Shown here: piece after piece, positions 42,997 to 53,318 of the stretch
Position numbering within the stretch: position 1 is the first letter of the stretch
Layout: each line of letters begins with the position of its first letter
Source of the DNA: Neotabrizicola shimadae
Lineage (GTDB): Bacteria > Pseudomonadota > Alphaproteobacteria > Rhodobacterales > Rhodobacteraceae
DNA: 64,000 nt
Direction: 5' to 3'
NCBI RefSeq assembly: GCF_019623905.1
Contig: NZ_CP069370.1
Span: 2,418,001-2,482,000, forward strand
Program-made: the position numbers and the translations under genes
Notes under the pieces: generated by a model
Database searches by the model: none
What the model was told of the DNA's origin: nothing
Seen by the model: only the letters and a program-made list of their open reading frames with translations

Positions 42997-43908
42997 CTAG
43001 AGCCATTCGCCCCTGACCATCTGGCGATAGACCGAGGTCAGCCAGCCGGTGCCCTTTACCTCTGGCTTCAGGCCCGCTTTGGTCAAGAGCGCGTAGGCGT
43101 CGTCATAGAAGGGGCTGGACTGGTAGTTGTAGCCCAGGATTGCGCCTGCGGTCTGGGCATCATCGGCAAAGCCGAGCGCCAGGTAGGCTTCGACCAGCCG
43201 CATCAGCGCCTCGGGCGTGTGGGTCGTGGTCTGGTAGTCGGCAACCACGACGCGGAAGCGGTTGATTGCCGCCGCATAGTTGCCGCGCTTCAGGTAGTAG
43301 CGGCCGATCTCCATCTCTTTCCCGGCCAGATGGTCGAAGGCCAGGTCGAACTTCATCATCGACGAAGCGGCATAGTCGCTGTCAGGGTACTGTTCGATCA
43401 CCGTTCGAAGCGACTGCAATGCCTGGTAGGTCAGGCCCTGGTCACGGCCGACCTCGTCGATCTGATCATAATACGACAAGGCCAACAGATACTGCGCGTA
43501 GGCGGCGTCCTCATCGGCGGGGTAGAAGTCGAGGTAACGCTGAGCCGCGATGCGCGATTCCTCGTAAGCCTTGGACTTGTGCAGCGCATAAGCCTGCATC
43601 ACCAACGCGCGCTTGGCCCATTCCGTGTAAGGATAAAGCCGCTCGACCTCCTGGAACAGCACGATGGCCTGCTTGGTGTCGCCGTCGACCTCGAGCGTCT
43701 GTTCGGCCAACTCGTACAGCGCCTTGGGTTCGTACGTCGAATAGTCAACATCTGGTTTGCTGGCGAAGAATGCGCCCACATTTCCCCAGAATCCGGTGTT
43801 TTCAGGCGCCTCGCCGGTCGCGGCCGCATTGCGGTTCCCGCAGCCTGCAAGGGCGCCTGCGACAAGGATCACCCCGATCAGCCGCACCCCGTACCGAACG
43901 CCCGCCAT
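42997..43908 (-). CDS. bamD: outer membrane protein assembly factor BamD
   Basis: 303 aa lipoprotein with lipobox LAGCG near residue 20. The following TPR repeats (LYELAEQTLEVDGDTKQAIV, RALVMQAYALHKSKAYEES, YDQIDEVGRDQG and others) are those of BamD (ComL), an essential part of the BAM complex with BamA. I chose ATG 43908 (MAGVRYG); the earlier frame has no lipoprotein signal. It lies between lpxC and recN, the usual Rhodobacterales order. Confidence 0.93.
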   Translation of the reverse strand: MAGVRYGVRLIGVILVAGALAGCGNRNAAATGEAPENTGFWGNVGAFFASKPDVDYSTYEPKALYELAEQTLEVDGDTKQAIVLFQEVERLYPYTEWAKRALVMQAYALHKSKAYEESRIAAQRYLDFYPADEDAAYAQYLLALSYYDQIDEVGRDQGLTYQALQSLRTVIEQYPDSDYAASSMMKFDLAFDHLAGKEMEIGRYYLKRGNYAAAINRFRVVVADYQTTTHTPEALMRLVEAYLALGFADDAQTAGAILGYNYQSSPFYDDAYALLTKAGLKPEVKGTGWLTSVYRQMVRGEWL

Positions 43909-44025
43909 GCCCTGCCTATCCCTGTCCGGCGGGTTGTGCCCCTGCCGGGTCGACTGCTTCGGGTGTCGTCCTAGCACATAAGATTCCCGGGCGCAAAACG
44001 CCTTCGGCCGTCCTTTGCCGAGAGA

Positions 44026-44952
44026 TCACGCAGCGCAGCTGACGGGCAGGTCCGCGGCTACAACACCGACGCCCGGAAGCTTGCAGGTGGTCGTGTCGCC
44101 GCAGTCTATCCAGACATAGGCGTCGGCGTCCGCGAAAAGGGCGCGAAGAAGGCGGTTGGTCAGGGCATGTCCCGCACGGTCGCCCACATAGCGCCCGATG
44201 ATCGGGCCGCCAGCCAGCGACAGGTCGCCAAGAGCATCCAGCATCTTGTGACGCACGGGTTCGTTGTCGCGGCGCAGGCCCCCCGGCGTCACGACGCGGT
44301 CGCGGTCAAAGACCACGGCGTTTTCCAGCGTGCCGCCCAAAGCCAAGCCGTTGGCGCGCATCGCCTCGACATCCGACCAGCGGCAGAATGTGCGGCTGTC
44401 GGACAGTTCGCGCACGAACGTGCCGTTCGCCAGGTTGAGCGTCAGTTCCTGCTCGCCGATGGCGGGCTCATCGAATTCGATGCGGAAGTCGATCTCAAGC
44501 GTGTCCGCGGGTTCCAGCCGGGCCGTAGCGAGGCCATCACGCACCTCGACAGGCTTCAGAACCTTCAGGGCACGCACAGGCGCCTTGAGGTCCACAATGC
44601 CCGCAGCAAGGAATGCTTCAACGAAAGGAGCCGACGATCCATCCAGGATCGGCACTTCGGGACCGTCGATTTCGATCAGCGCGTTGTGGATGGCGCAGCC
44701 TGCAAGGGCGGCCATCAGATGCTCGATGGTCGAAACGGTCGTTCCGGCAGGATTGGCCAGCAGGGTGCACAGCCGCGAAGGGACGACGTGATCCCATGTG
44801 GCGGAAATCCGCCCCACCGATGCGGGGACGTCGGTGCGAAGGAACACCACGCCATGATCGGCGGGGGCCGGACGCACGACCAACCGCGCAGGCACACCGG
44901 AGTGAAGTCCGGGCCCGATCAGGATAGCGTCTCTGGCAAGGGTCTTTTGCAC
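44026..44952 (-). CDS. lpxC: UDP-3-O-acyl-N-acetylglucosamine deacetylase
   Basis: 308 aa. The zinc-binding motif TIEHLMAALAG near residue 75, the catalytic EVPILDGSS block and RHKMLDALGDLSL with the last His-x3-Asp ligand pattern are complete. It commits UDP-acyl-GlcNAc to lipid A synthesis. It normally follows ftsZ; here a serine hydrolase gene sits between them. Its own promoter probably lies in the 262-base gap upstream. Confidence 0.95.
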   Translation of the reverse strand: MQKTLARDAILIGPGLHSGVPARLVVRPAPADHGVVFLRTDVPASVGRISATWDHVVPSRLCTLLANPAGTTVSTIEHLMAALAGCAIHNALIEIDGPEVPILDGSSAPFVEAFLAAGIVDLKAPVRALKVLKPVEVRDGLATARLEPADTLEIDFRIEFDEPAIGEQELTLNLANGTFVRELSDSRTFCRWSDVEAMRANGLALGGTLENAVVFDRDRVVTPGGLRRDNEPVRHKMLDALGDLSLAGGPIIGRYVGDRAGHALTNRLLRALFADADAYVWIDCGDTTTCKLPGVGVVAADLPVSCAA

Positions 44953-45214
44953 GTTCTACCTCGAAGTCTTTGTTGCCGCTTCGCGGGGTACGGGGCCACG
45001 GAAGTGACACCCTTCCCCCTTGTGGGCACGAAAAGACGTAGTCGGGCTGCAGTGCAGGCTCAACTCACGCTTTGTGACCAATTGTGACACGCGCTGAAGG
45101 CACCACAACTTATTGACGCTGCGGCAGTTTTGAATGGTCGGCAAAAGCCTGACGGCGGAGGTGAAGAAACGTCGTCGGAGCCCCCTGCCCTCTTGGACGA
45201 GACTGGGGCCGCGC
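44953..45214. other. gap between lpxC and the serine hydrolase
   Basis: 262 bases, no gene. A GC-rich first half and an AT-richer tract near 45060-45130 are consistent with an lpxC promoter; boxes are not certain. Confidence 0.4.
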
Positions 45215-46768
45215 CTATTCTGGCCGTCGCGTCAGCGTACCCAGACCCTCGCCGTTCAGACTGTCCGCAACCATCGACACCGCCCTGCCATCCGGGCCGA
45301 TCTGGAAGGTCAGTGGCGATGGCAGGTCAGGCATTTCGGGAGCGGTATAGTAAAGGAAGGTATCGCGGTCGAAATGCGTCAAGTGATAGCGGGTGACTCC
45401 GTTTGGCCCCAGCACCAGGACCAGTCCGGAACCGGCAGTCTCGATCCTGGCCGCACCGACGTAATCGTTGCCATAGCTGCCGACATAGGCGCTGTCCGGC
45501 AAGGCCGGGGTCGCGTCCGACGGGGGCTTGCCGAAGGCGGCTTGCACCGCCTGGATCACCGGGGTGAACATTCCCTCGTAAGCCGCATTCCAGGGAGCGA
45601 TGTAGTCCTTGCCGGGTTTGCCGTCGAAGACCATGTCAGAGAAGTTATCGGCGATGCCTTCGGGGACGCCTGTCGGGAAGGCATTGGCAAGAACGATGAT
45701 TCCCAGCCCTGAGTCCGGCCAAAGTGTGACCAGCGTGCGCGCGCCCGTGCTGAAGGCCCCGGCGTGGCCCCAGGTAAGCCCATGGCGGCCATATTCGACG
45801 TTCCAACCCAAGCCATAGAACTCGGGCGCGCCGGACACGACATTCGGCCCGCGTGACATCAGGGGCTGGTGCGTGGCCTCTAGTGCATCGGCAGAGATCA
45901 ATGGTTTGCCGTCGAAACCACCCTTGGCTAGCTCCAGGCGCATCCAGGCAGCCAGGTCTCGGGCCGAGCTGCTTGCCCCGCCAGCCGGCGCCTGCGGATC
46001 GGCATCGCGCGTCAGGCCTGGGGTCCAGACCCCGTTGACTGGCACATGCAATGCTGCCGCATTGTCGCGAGCGGCGAAATCTTCGTGGCGATAGCTCGCG
46101 GTCGCCATCCCGAGCGGCTGGAACAGCACCTCGTCGGCGACCTCTTCCCACGACTTGCCGGTCGGCGACACGGCGGCCAGTGCCCCCATGGTGATGCCCG
46201 CATTGCTGTAGGCGTAGCCAGAGCGGAAGCTTGAAGCGGGCGGCACAAGGTGCAACCGGTGCATGATCGTGTCGCGGTCAAACCCGATGTCTTCCAGGTC
46301 ATTGCCCGCATTGCCCGGGAGGCCGGAGCGATGGTTGAACAGATCGCGAACCGTCACTTCGGCGGTGGGATAGGCGTCGTGCAGCCTTAGAGTCGGATCC
46401 AGGTCGGACAGCTTGCTGTCCCAGTCAACCAGCCCCTGCGAGACCAACGCGGCCACAACGGTTGAAGAGATCGGCTTCGACATCGAGGCCAGCTGGAACA
46501 CGGTGTCCGCATCGACCTCTTCTGGCCTGCCGGCCTCACGCAGGCCGAACCCTTCTAGGAAAACGATCTCGTCCTCATGCACGACGACGATGGCAAGACC
46601 CGGCACCTTTCCATCGGCGACAGCCTGCTGCGCCATTGCACGCAGGTTGGGCAGGGCCTGTTCCACGCTGGCACGGGGTAGATCCTGGGCGGACGCCACA
46701 GCCCCGAATGCACCAACCACCGCAATCAGTGCGGCGCGTCCAAGCAAATCTCTGAACAAGAATGTCAT
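45215..46768 (-). CDS. serine hydrolase (beta-lactamase/class C penicillin-binding-like) with a C-terminal DUF3471-type domain
   Basis: 517 aa with a signal peptide (LIAVVGAFGAVASAQD). The catalytic SxxK is ASMSK (near residue 90), the YxN motif is YAYSNAGITMG and HxG-type third motif is TWGHAGAFSTG. The last 120 residues form a beta-rich C-terminal domain. It may be a peptidase, esterase or peptidoglycan DD-peptidase; class C beta-lactamase activity is less likely. ATG 46768 has AGGAG 9 bases upstream. It sits between ftsZ and lpxC, unlike the usual order. Confidence 0.85.
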   Translation of the reverse strand: MTFLFRDLLGRAALIAVVGAFGAVASAQDLPRASVEQALPNLRAMAQQAVADGKVPGLAIVVVHEDEIVFLEGFGLREAGRPEEVDADTVFQLASMSKPISSTVVAALVSQGLVDWDSKLSDLDPTLRLHDAYPTAEVTVRDLFNHRSGLPGNAGNDLEDIGFDRDTIMHRLHLVPPASSFRSGYAYSNAGITMGALAAVSPTGKSWEEVADEVLFQPLGMATASYRHEDFAARDNAAALHVPVNGVWTPGLTRDADPQAPAGGASSSARDLAAWMRLELAKGGFDGKPLISADALEATHQPLMSRGPNVVSGAPEFYGLGWNVEYGRHGLTWGHAGAFSTGARTLVTLWPDSGLGIIVLANAFPTGVPEGIADNFSDMVFDGKPGKDYIAPWNAAYEGMFTPVIQAVQAAFGKPPSDATPALPDSAYVGSYGNDYVGAARIETAGSGLVLVLGPNGVTRYHLTHFDRDTFLYYTAPEMPDLPSPLTFQIGPDGRAVSMVADSLNGEGLGTLTRRPE

Positions 46769-46898
46769 TGAGGCAATCTCCTGCATGTATGCCGGAAGGT
46801 TGCCCCAGGGTCAGCGAAGTCTCAACCGCATTTGGCAGGATGGAATCGAAAGGGGGCAACGTAATCCTGCGCTGCCCCCTCTCAAGATCCCAATCGGA

Positions 46899-48596
46899 TC
46901 AGTTCGCCTGGCGACGCAGGAAGGCAGGGATCTCGATCCGCTCCTGGTCGGCGCCCATGTCCTGCTCGTCATCGTAGCTCTGCACCGCCGGCTGCGACCG
47001 AACCGAAGGCGCGGCGCGTTCCGGTGCCTCGGCGTGGCCGCCGGCCATGCGGTTGATCAGCGAGCCTATGCCAAATCGCGGCTTGGTCTCGGCCGCACGC
47101 GGCGCAGCGGGCGCGGGCGCTGCAGCCCGCGTTGCAGCAACCGGAGCCGCCGGACGCGCCGTCATCGGCGACTTCTGCACGGCGGCCTGCAGGCGGGCGA
47201 TGGCTTCGGGCGACGGCTGGCCCGGCGCCCTCGGGCGCGGGGCCACAAAGGCGCCGGCATCCTCGGGAACCTGGGTGTGGCCGATGGCACGCGGTTGGGG
47301 AGAGGATTGCGCGGCGGCAGTCTTGTACACCGGCGCCGGCAGATCATCCTCGATTTCCGGTTCGTAGACTGGTTCTTCCGCCGTTTCGAACGCTTCCGCC
47401 AGATCGTCACGATCAAACAGCGAGGGGGCGTCTTCCTCTTCCTCCACCACGGGGGCCGGAGCAGGAGCGGCCGGGCGCTGCATCACGGGCGGGGCCGGCG
47501 GCACAGCGCGGGCCTGCATGACCAGCGGCGCCTCGCGGCGCGGCTCGGTCGCCACAGCCTGACGGGTCGGCACGCCAAGGGGTTGCGCCATGGGGCGGCG
47601 CGGCACCGGCATGTCGGCTTCCTTGCGGTTCGCTTCGATCCCGGTGGCAACCACGGAAACGCGGATTGCACCTTCCATCGAGGTGTCGAGGGTCGAACCC
47701 ACGATGATGTTCGCGTCGGGATCGACCTTCTCGCGGATGATGTTCGCGGCTTCGTCCAGCTCGAACAGGGTCAGGTCATAGCCGCCGGTGATGTTGATCA
47801 GCACGCCCTTGGCGCCATGCAGGCTGATCTCGTCAAGCAGCGGATTGGCGATGGCCTTTTCGGCCGCCTGCACCGCGCGGTCGTCGCCGGTGGCTTCGCC
47901 TGTCCCCATCATGGCCTTGCCCATCTCGTCCATCACCGCGCGCACGTCGGCGAAGTCCAGGTTGATGAGGCCCGGCCGAACCATCAGGTCAGTCACACCC
48001 TTCACGCCCTGGTACAGCACATCATCCGCCATCGCGAAGGCTTCGGTGAAGGTGGTCCGCTCGTTCGCCAGGCGGAACAGGTTCTGGTTCGGGATGATGA
48101 TCAGCGTGTCGACGACCTTCTGAAGGGCTTCGATCCCCTCTTCGGCCTGGCGCATCCGCTTGTTCCCCTCGAACTGGAAGGGCTTGGTCACCACGCCCAC
48201 AGTCAGCACGCCAAGTTCGCGTGCGGCCTGGGCAATGATCGGCGCCGCGCCCGTGCCAGTACCACCACCCATGCCGGCGGTGATGAAGCACATGTGCGCG
48301 CCGGCGAGGTGATCGACGATCTCCTCGATGGTCTCCTCGGCCGCCGCCGCGCCGACGGTCGGGCGAGCGCCCGCCCCCAGGCCTTCGGTCGCCTTCACAC
48401 CCATCTGGATGCGCGAGGTTGCCCGCGATTGCTGCAGCGCCTGAGCATCGGTATTCGCCACGACGAATTCGACGCCTTCAAGCTGCTTGTCGATCATGTT
48501 GTTGACAGCGTTGCCGCCCGCGCCGCCCACACCGAACACGGTGATGCGCGGCTTGAGCTCTTCCCGCTGCGTGGTCATCGAAAGGTTCAGTGCCAT
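46899..48596 (-). CDS. ftsZ: cell division protein FtsZ
   Basis: 565 aa. Tubulin signature [10 protein letters not shown] near residue 110, the N-terminal [13 protein letters not shown] and the T7 loop [11 protein letters not shown] are complete. After residue 325 a long Pro/Ala-rich linker leads to the C-terminal conserved peptide [10 protein letters not shown], which binds FtsA and other partners. It is long for FtsZ because of the linker, as in Rhodobacterales. ATG 48596 (MALNLSM) is used. Transcribed after ftsA with a 226-base gap. Confidence 0.97.
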   Translation of the reverse strand: MALNLSMTTQREELKPRITVFGVGGAGGNAVNNMIDKQLEGVEFVVANTDAQALQQSRATSRIQMGVKATEGLGAGARPTVGAAAAEETIEEIVDHLAGAHMCFITAGMGGGTGTGAAPIIAQAARELGVLTVGVVTKPFQFEGNKRMRQAEEGIEALQKVVDTLIIIPNQNLFRLANERTTFTEAFAMADDVLYQGVKGVTDLMVRPGLINLDFADVRAVMDEMGKAMMGTGEATGDDRAVQAAEKAIANPLLDEISLHGAKGVLINITGGYDLTLFELDEAANIIREKVDPDANIIVGSTLDTSMEGAIRVSVVATGIEANRKEADMPVPRRPMAQPLGVPTRQAVATEPRREAPLVMQARAVPPAPPVMQRPAAPAPAPVVEEEEDAPSLFDRDDLAEAFETAEEPVYEPEIEDDLPAPVYKTAAAQSSPQPRAIGHTQVPEDAGAFVAPRPRAPGQPSPEAIARLQAAVQKSPMTARPAAPVAATRAAAPAPAAPRAAETKPRFGIGSLINRMAGGHAEAPERAAPSVRSQPAVQSYDDEQDMGADQERIEIPAFLRRQAN

Positions 48597-48822
48597 GTCC
48601 CTACCGCCTGCTTCCTGAGTGCCGCCGGTTGCGCCCCGGCTTTGCGCTTCGCTCTGGTCTTGCCTGTATCCGTGCCCGTTCCGGCCCGGTTCCCCACAAA
48701 ATTTCCCCGATTCTATCCACAACGACACATTGCGTCACGAAAAAAACAGCACTGCGCCACGAAATCGGGACGATACGTGGCGAAAAAGCGCTGCCTATCG
48801 AAGGGGACGCAGGATATAGCGG

Positions 48823-50157
48823 TCACCAGTTGTCCTTCAGCCATTTGAACGCCCGCTTCAAAGACCGGGCGGGATAGCGTTCGGCGGGAATGTCGAAGTC
48901 CCACCATTCATCCTGGGGATGGGCCGCAAAGAGACACAGCCCGACGGCAGACGAAAACGCGGGGCCGGTCGCCGCCTGCGGAAGGCCAAGCACCCGCAAC
49001 GGGCGGCCAAGGCGCACACGCTGACCAAGGATGCGGGTCGCCAGGCCATCCAGACCGGGGATCTGGCTTGCCCCCCCGGTCAGCACGATCTGCTGGCTGG
49101 GCAGATGGTCGAAGCCAGCGGCATCCAGTCGGGCACGGGCCTCTTCCAGGATTTCCTCGACACGCGGGCGCATGATGCCGATCAACTCGGTCCGGCTGAC
49201 CTGTCGGCGGTCCTTTTCCCAGTCGCCGCTGTCGCCGCCAAGCTCGATCATCTCGCGGTCGTCCATGCCGGTGGCAACCACACCGCCGTGCTTGGTCTTG
49301 ATGCGCTCGGCCACCTGAACCGGCACCATCAGGCCCTTCGAGATGTCCGAGGTCACATGGTCGCCGCCCATCCGAACGGAATCGGCATAGATCATGTGCT
49401 TCTTCATGAAGATCGAGATGCCAGTCGACCCGCCGCCCATGTCGATGCAGGCCGCGCCCAGCTCCTGCTCGTCCTCGACCAGGCTGGAGACGCCCGAGAC
49501 ATAGGCCGATGACGCCAGCCCCGCGAGTTCCAGGTCGCAGCGCTTGATGCAGTACAAAAGGTTTTGCACCACGCCGCCGTCGATGGACAGTAGGTGCATG
49601 TCACAGGCCAGCCGGTTGCCGATCTGGCCACGGGGATCACCCAGGCCGGTGCGGTGATCCAGCGCAAAGTTCACGGGCTGAGCGTGAAGCACCTCGCGCG
49701 AGGGGCCGATATCGGGCACGTCGCATGCGGCCAGCACGCGGGCCACGTCCTGCTCTGTCACCACGGAGTCCTGCAACTCCCACTCGCCCGCCAGGCCATA
49801 GCTGCGCGGCTCGGCCCCCGAGAAGCAGGCGATGACGTGGTCCACCCGCACGTTGGCCATCTTCTGCGCGGCCTGCACGGCGGTCCGGATCGCCCGCTCG
49901 GTCTCGGCCATCTCCGAGATCTCGCCAAAGCGCACCCCGCGCGACCGCGTGGTTGCCGCACCAATGACCTTGAAGCTCGACTGCCCCGCCATCGGGCCCA
50001 CACCTTCGGCCTCGCGCAGTTTGTCCGGACCGTCGAACTTCAGCACCAGGCAGGCGATCTTTGACGTGCCCACGTCCAGGATGGCGACGACACCCCGCTG
50101 CATCGCGGCCTTGCGCATGTGCCGCATCGCCCGTTGGGACTTGTACAGATCGGTCAT
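48823..50157 (-). CDS. ftsA: cell division protein FtsA
   Basis: 444 aa actin-like ATPase. Phosphate-binding LDVGTSKIACLVL near residue 28, IDMGGGSTGISIF in the middle, and VLTGGASQIPGLDGLATRIL are present, with the SHS2-like 1C domain between. The C-terminal FKWLKDNW is an amphipathic membrane anchor. It tethers FtsZ to the membrane. The ATG 50157 overlaps the ftsQ stop by 4 bases. Confidence 0.96.
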   Translation of the reverse strand: MTDLYKSQRAMRHMRKAAMQRGVVAILDVGTSKIACLVLKFDGPDKLREAEGVGPMAGQSSFKVIGAATTRSRGVRFGEISEMAETERAIRTAVQAAQKMANVRVDHVIACFSGAEPRSYGLAGEWELQDSVVTEQDVARVLAACDVPDIGPSREVLHAQPVNFALDHRTGLGDPRGQIGNRLACDMHLLSIDGGVVQNLLYCIKRCDLELAGLASSAYVSGVSSLVEDEQELGAACIDMGGGSTGISIFMKKHMIYADSVRMGGDHVTSDISKGLMVPVQVAERIKTKHGGVVATGMDDREMIELGGDSGDWEKDRRQVSRTELIGIMRPRVEEILEEARARLDAAGFDHLPSQQIVLTGGASQIPGLDGLATRILGQRVRLGRPLRVLGLPQAATGPAFSSAVGLCLFAAHPQDEWWDFDIPAERYPARSLKRAFKWLKDNW

Positions 50158-51041
50158 AGCTCTTCCTCGCTCACGTCGATGCCCTGGGCGCGGCGCATTT
50201 CCTTCAGCGCATAGGGGGTAAGCCGCAGCACGGGCCGTTGTTGGTTGCGCAAGTCCACCGCCAGGATGTCTCGCGCCAGAAGATCTTCGGCCTGGTCCAA
50301 GGCGATGATGCGCTCCAGCGCCTTCACCGGCTCGACCGCGGGCAGCATGATGCGTTGATTGCGGTCCAGGACGACATCCCACCGCCGGTCGCTCTGCCGG
50401 ACAAGGCCGCGCATCCGGGGCAGGAACGGACCGGCGGCGGCGATGATTTCCAGAGCCTCCGGCGTGGCCTCATCGGCCCCCTCACCCGCGATCAAGGGCA
50501 GGTCGCCCCGGTCGCCACGCTCGGCCAGTCCGGCCACGCGATGCCCGGTCGCGTCCAGCATGGTCAGCGTATCCCCCAGGCGCCAGACGACGACCGGCAC
50601 GCGCTCGGTCACGCCAATGTGCAGGATGCCGCCCGAAGCAAGGCGCACGTCAACTTCGGCCACCGCATCAAAATCGGCCACTTTGTCGTGTACGGCCTGC
50701 ATGTCGATGTCGAAGGACGACAGCGGCAGTTTCAGGTCCAGACGGGCCCGGATCGCATCGGCCAGTTCCGGCGCGCAGCCCTCTACGGCCACCAGGCTCA
50801 CCATGAATTCGGGCCGCTTCTGGAAGCTGTCGCGCACAGAGGTGACGGTGGACGTCATTGCCTCGCGGCGGTCGGCATCGGACAGGTAGATACCGGCGGC
50901 AAAGGTGATCAGAAACGCAGGCAGGCCCACGCGGAAGGCCACACGGAACAGGGGAGTCAGCCAAAGCCGCTGCATCCGGTACTGCCAGCGTGTCGGGGCC
51001 GGGTCGCGGCGCGGAGCCGCGTTGACGCCTACCGGTTGCAT
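50154..51041 (-). CDS. ftsQ: cell division protein FtsQ
   Basis: 295 aa bitopic protein: one membrane helix near residue 40 ([14 protein letters not shown]), a POTRA domain ([18 protein letters not shown] at its start) and a beta domain ending [11 protein letters not shown]. It organises the divisome with FtsB and FtsL. ATG 51041 lies inside the ddl 3' end by 13 bases, so translation is coupled. Confidence 0.92.
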   Translation of the reverse strand: MQPVGVNAAPRRDPAPTRWQYRMQRLWLTPLFRVAFRVGLPAFLITFAAGIYLSDADRREAMTSTVTSVRDSFQKRPEFMVSLVAVEGCAPELADAIRARLDLKLPLSSFDIDMQAVHDKVADFDAVAEVDVRLASGGILHIGVTERVPVVVWRLGDTLTMLDATGHRVAGLAERGDRGDLPLIAGEGADEATPEALEIIAAAGPFLPRMRGLVRQSDRRWDVVLDRNQRIMLPAVEPVKALERIIALDQAEDLLARDILAVDLRNQQRPVLRLTPYALKEMRRAQGIDVSEEEL

Positions 51042-51949
51042 GAGGCGTCCTCCACCAGCCAGCGACACAGTGCAGGGAAGGAAATACCCACGTGGGCCGC
51101 CTGTTCGGGCGCAAGCGAGGTGGGCGTCATGCCAGGCTGGGTATTGGTTTCCAGAAGCACAAGGCCGGCAAGGCCCCGCGCCTCGTCCCAACGAAAGTCG
51201 GTGCGGCTCAGCCCCCGACACCCAAGAGCCCGGTGCGCCCGCAGCGCATAGTCAAGGCAGGCCGACGTGATGTCGTCTGGCAGACGCGCAGGCAACTCGT
51301 GACGCGACCCGCCGGGAGCATATTTCGCATCGTAGTCGTACCAGCCGTTCGTGATGATGTCCGTCACGCAAAGGGCCCGATCACCCATCACGGCAACGGT
51401 CAGTTCGCGGCCCGGCACATAGGTTTCCACCATGACCTCGGCCGGCATGGTCGCCGCCAGGCGGGGCGCGTTTGCCCCCTCGCGCACGATGTAGACGCCG
51501 ACCGAAGAGCCCTCATTGTTTGGCTTCACCACATAGGGAGGCGCCAGCACATGACCGGCCTCAACCGCCTCGCGGCTTGCGATCACGCTTTCAACCACCG
51601 GCAGGCCAACGGCACGATAGGCTTCCTTGGCGCGGGCCTTGTCCATCGCCAGAGCCGAGGCCAGCACGCCGGAATGCGTGTAGGGGATGCGCAGCCATTC
51701 CAGCATGCCCTGGATGCAACCGTCCTCGCCCCACCGGCCATGCAGCGCGTTGAAGCAGACATCAGGCTTCACTTCGGCAAGACGCGCCGGCAGATCGGGG
51801 CCACAATCGACCTCGACCACATCGAATCCCGCTTCGCGCAGCGCCTTGGCACATTCGTGCCCTGACGAGAGCGACACCTCCCGCTCGGCGGAAAGGCCAC
51901 CCAACAACACTGCCACGCGCGGGGACGTCCTGCCCGAACTGCCCGCCAT
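51029..51949 (-). CDS. ddl: D-alanine--D-alanine ligase
   Basis: 306 aa ATP-grasp enzyme. [14 protein letters not shown] near residue 20, [11 protein letters not shown] in the ATP loop, and the ligase end [15 protein letters not shown] are typical. It makes D-Ala-D-Ala for peptidoglycan precursors. ATG 51949 is used; upstream frame is not family-like. It lies between murB and ftsQ as in most Rhodobacterales. Confidence 0.95.
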   Translation of the reverse strand: MAGSSGRTSPRVAVLLGGLSAEREVSLSSGHECAKALREAGFDVVEVDCGPDLPARLAEVKPDVCFNALHGRWGEDGCIQGMLEWLRIPYTHSGVLASALAMDKARAKEAYRAVGLPVVESVIASREAVEAGHVLAPPYVVKPNNEGSSVGVYIVREGANAPRLAATMPAEVMVETYVPGRELTVAVMGDRALCVTDIITNGWYDYDAKYAPGGSRHELPARLPDDITSACLDYALRAHRALGCRGLSRTDFRWDEARGLAGLVLLETNTQPGMTPTSLAPEQAAHVGISFPALCRWLVEDASCNR

Positions 51950-51981
51950 GTCCGCCTCTGGTCCGGGCCTGTTGCGGCCCG

Positions 51982-52917
51982 TTATTCTTGTTTTTCTGCC
52001 GCCGGTTCGCCGACGCGCATGATTTCCCACTCTAGCGTGAGGCCCGTCGTCTGGTAAACCCTTTTCCGCACCAGCTCACCCAGTCCTTCCAGATCTGCGG
52101 CGGTCGCGCCACCGGCATTGATCAGGAAGTTGGCGTGCTTCTCGCTCATCTGCGCTCCGCCCAGGCGGGCGCCGCGCAATCCAGCCTCCTCGATCAGCTT
52201 CCAGGCCTTCAGGTCGTGCACGTCGTCAGCACGCCCCGTCGACGAAAACCCGGCCGGATTGCGGAAGGTGGATCCGGCCGACCGGTCCTTGACCGGCTGG
52301 CTGGCATCACGCTTGGCGATCTGTTCTTCCATCCGCGCTTCAAGCGCGACGGGGTCGCCGGGGCCGGCGTGGAAGGTGGCCGAAACGATCACCCAGCCCT
52401 CGGGCAGCTCGGACTTGCGATAGGCCAGATGCAGATCGGCTGCCGGAATGACAACCGCCTCGCCTGAACGGGTGACCGCGCGCACCTCGACCAGGTGATC
52501 GGCGACATAGGACCCATAGCATCCCGCGTTCATCCGGACCGCACCGCCGATCGAACCCGGGATGGTGCGCAGGAAGGTCAGGTCCAGACCCGCCTCTGCC
52601 GCCTTGCGGGCGACATGGGCATCCAGCGCCGCCGCCCCCGCCGTGACCCTGTCGCCCTGAACCGAGATCGCGTTGAAGCCTCGGCCCAGTCGGATCACGA
52701 CCGCTCGGATGCCGCCATCGCGCACGATCAGGTTCGACCCAACCCCCATGGGAAAGACCTGCACCGCCGGATCCAGATCCCGCAGAAACCCGCAGAGGTC
52801 GTCCTCATCCGCCGGCTGGAACAACCAGTCGGCAGGCCCGCCGACGCGAAGCCAGGTCAGCTCCGCCAGCGAACGGTTGGGGGTCAGGATGCCACGAGGC
52901 TGTGGAAGAGCGTTCAT
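51982..52917 (-). CDS. murB: UDP-N-acetylenolpyruvoylglucosamine reductase
   Basis: 311 aa type I MurB. FAD-binding [13 protein letters not shown] near 78, [16 protein letters not shown] near 130, and catalytic [10 protein letters not shown] near 225 with Ser, Arg and Asn in place. It reduces the enolpyruvyl group of UDP-GlcNAc to UDP-MurNAc. Start ATG 52917 has a standard length. It follows the DUF2484 gene. Confidence 0.95.
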   Translation of the reverse strand: MNALPQPRGILTPNRSLAELTWLRVGGPADWLFQPADEDDLCGFLRDLDPAVQVFPMGVGSNLIVRDGGIRAVVIRLGRGFNAISVQGDRVTAGAAALDAHVARKAAEAGLDLTFLRTIPGSIGGAVRMNAGCYGSYVADHLVEVRAVTRSGEAVVIPAADLHLAYRKSELPEGWVIVSATFHAGPGDPVALEARMEEQIAKRDASQPVKDRSAGSTFRNPAGFSSTGRADDVHDLKAWKLIEEAGLRGARLGGAQMSEKHANFLINAGGATAADLEGLGELVRKRVYQTTGLTLEWEIMRVGEPAAEKQE

Positions 52918-52963
52918 GTAGGCGTTCCAGCGGGGCAGCGCGTCAGCGCAAGGCCGCGAGTCC

Positions 52964-53221
52964 CTATTCTGCCGGTTGCCCGGTGACCTGCCCCCGCAGC
53001 CAGCGGAACAGGAACAGCACGGGCCAACGCAGGATCGACACGCCTCCTGCCAGTACCAGAAGACCCATGATCGGGCCGTTCTGATATGTCACAAAGCCCA
53101 GGATCGGTATGCCGACAACAATCAGCGCATAGGCCGCGGGCCAATGGATGCGGTTGGGCAGCATGGCGATCACCGAAGCCACCACGGCCCAAATACAGGC
53201 AAGAACAAGCGAAACCGTCAT
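52964..53221 (-). CDS. DUF2484 family membrane protein
   Basis: 85 aa with three hydrophobic segments, [18 protein letters not shown] in the middle and a basic C-terminus. DUF2484 proteins occur in Rhodobacterales between murC and murB. No biochemical function is known to me; its position suggests a link to the cell envelope. Confidence 0.8.
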   Translation of the reverse strand: MTVSLVLACIWAVVASVIAMLPNRIHWPAAYALIVVGIPILGFVTYQNGPIMGLLVLAGGVSILRWPVLFLFRWLRGQVTGQPAE

Positions 53222-53318
53222 GCTGGTCCTCCTCCGGCCACGTTAACGCACTCAACCCCCGGCTGTCCCGCTCTTTCGCGGATAATTCGTATAGTCCGCG
53301 CAGGGCGCCGGAAGCGGA

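Noticed and set aside
48597-48822. Small gene in the ftsA-ftsZ gap
   Set aside because: Open frames here extend the ftsZ frame or are antisense; the gap more likely holds ftsZ control sequences, but I could not define a CtrA site.
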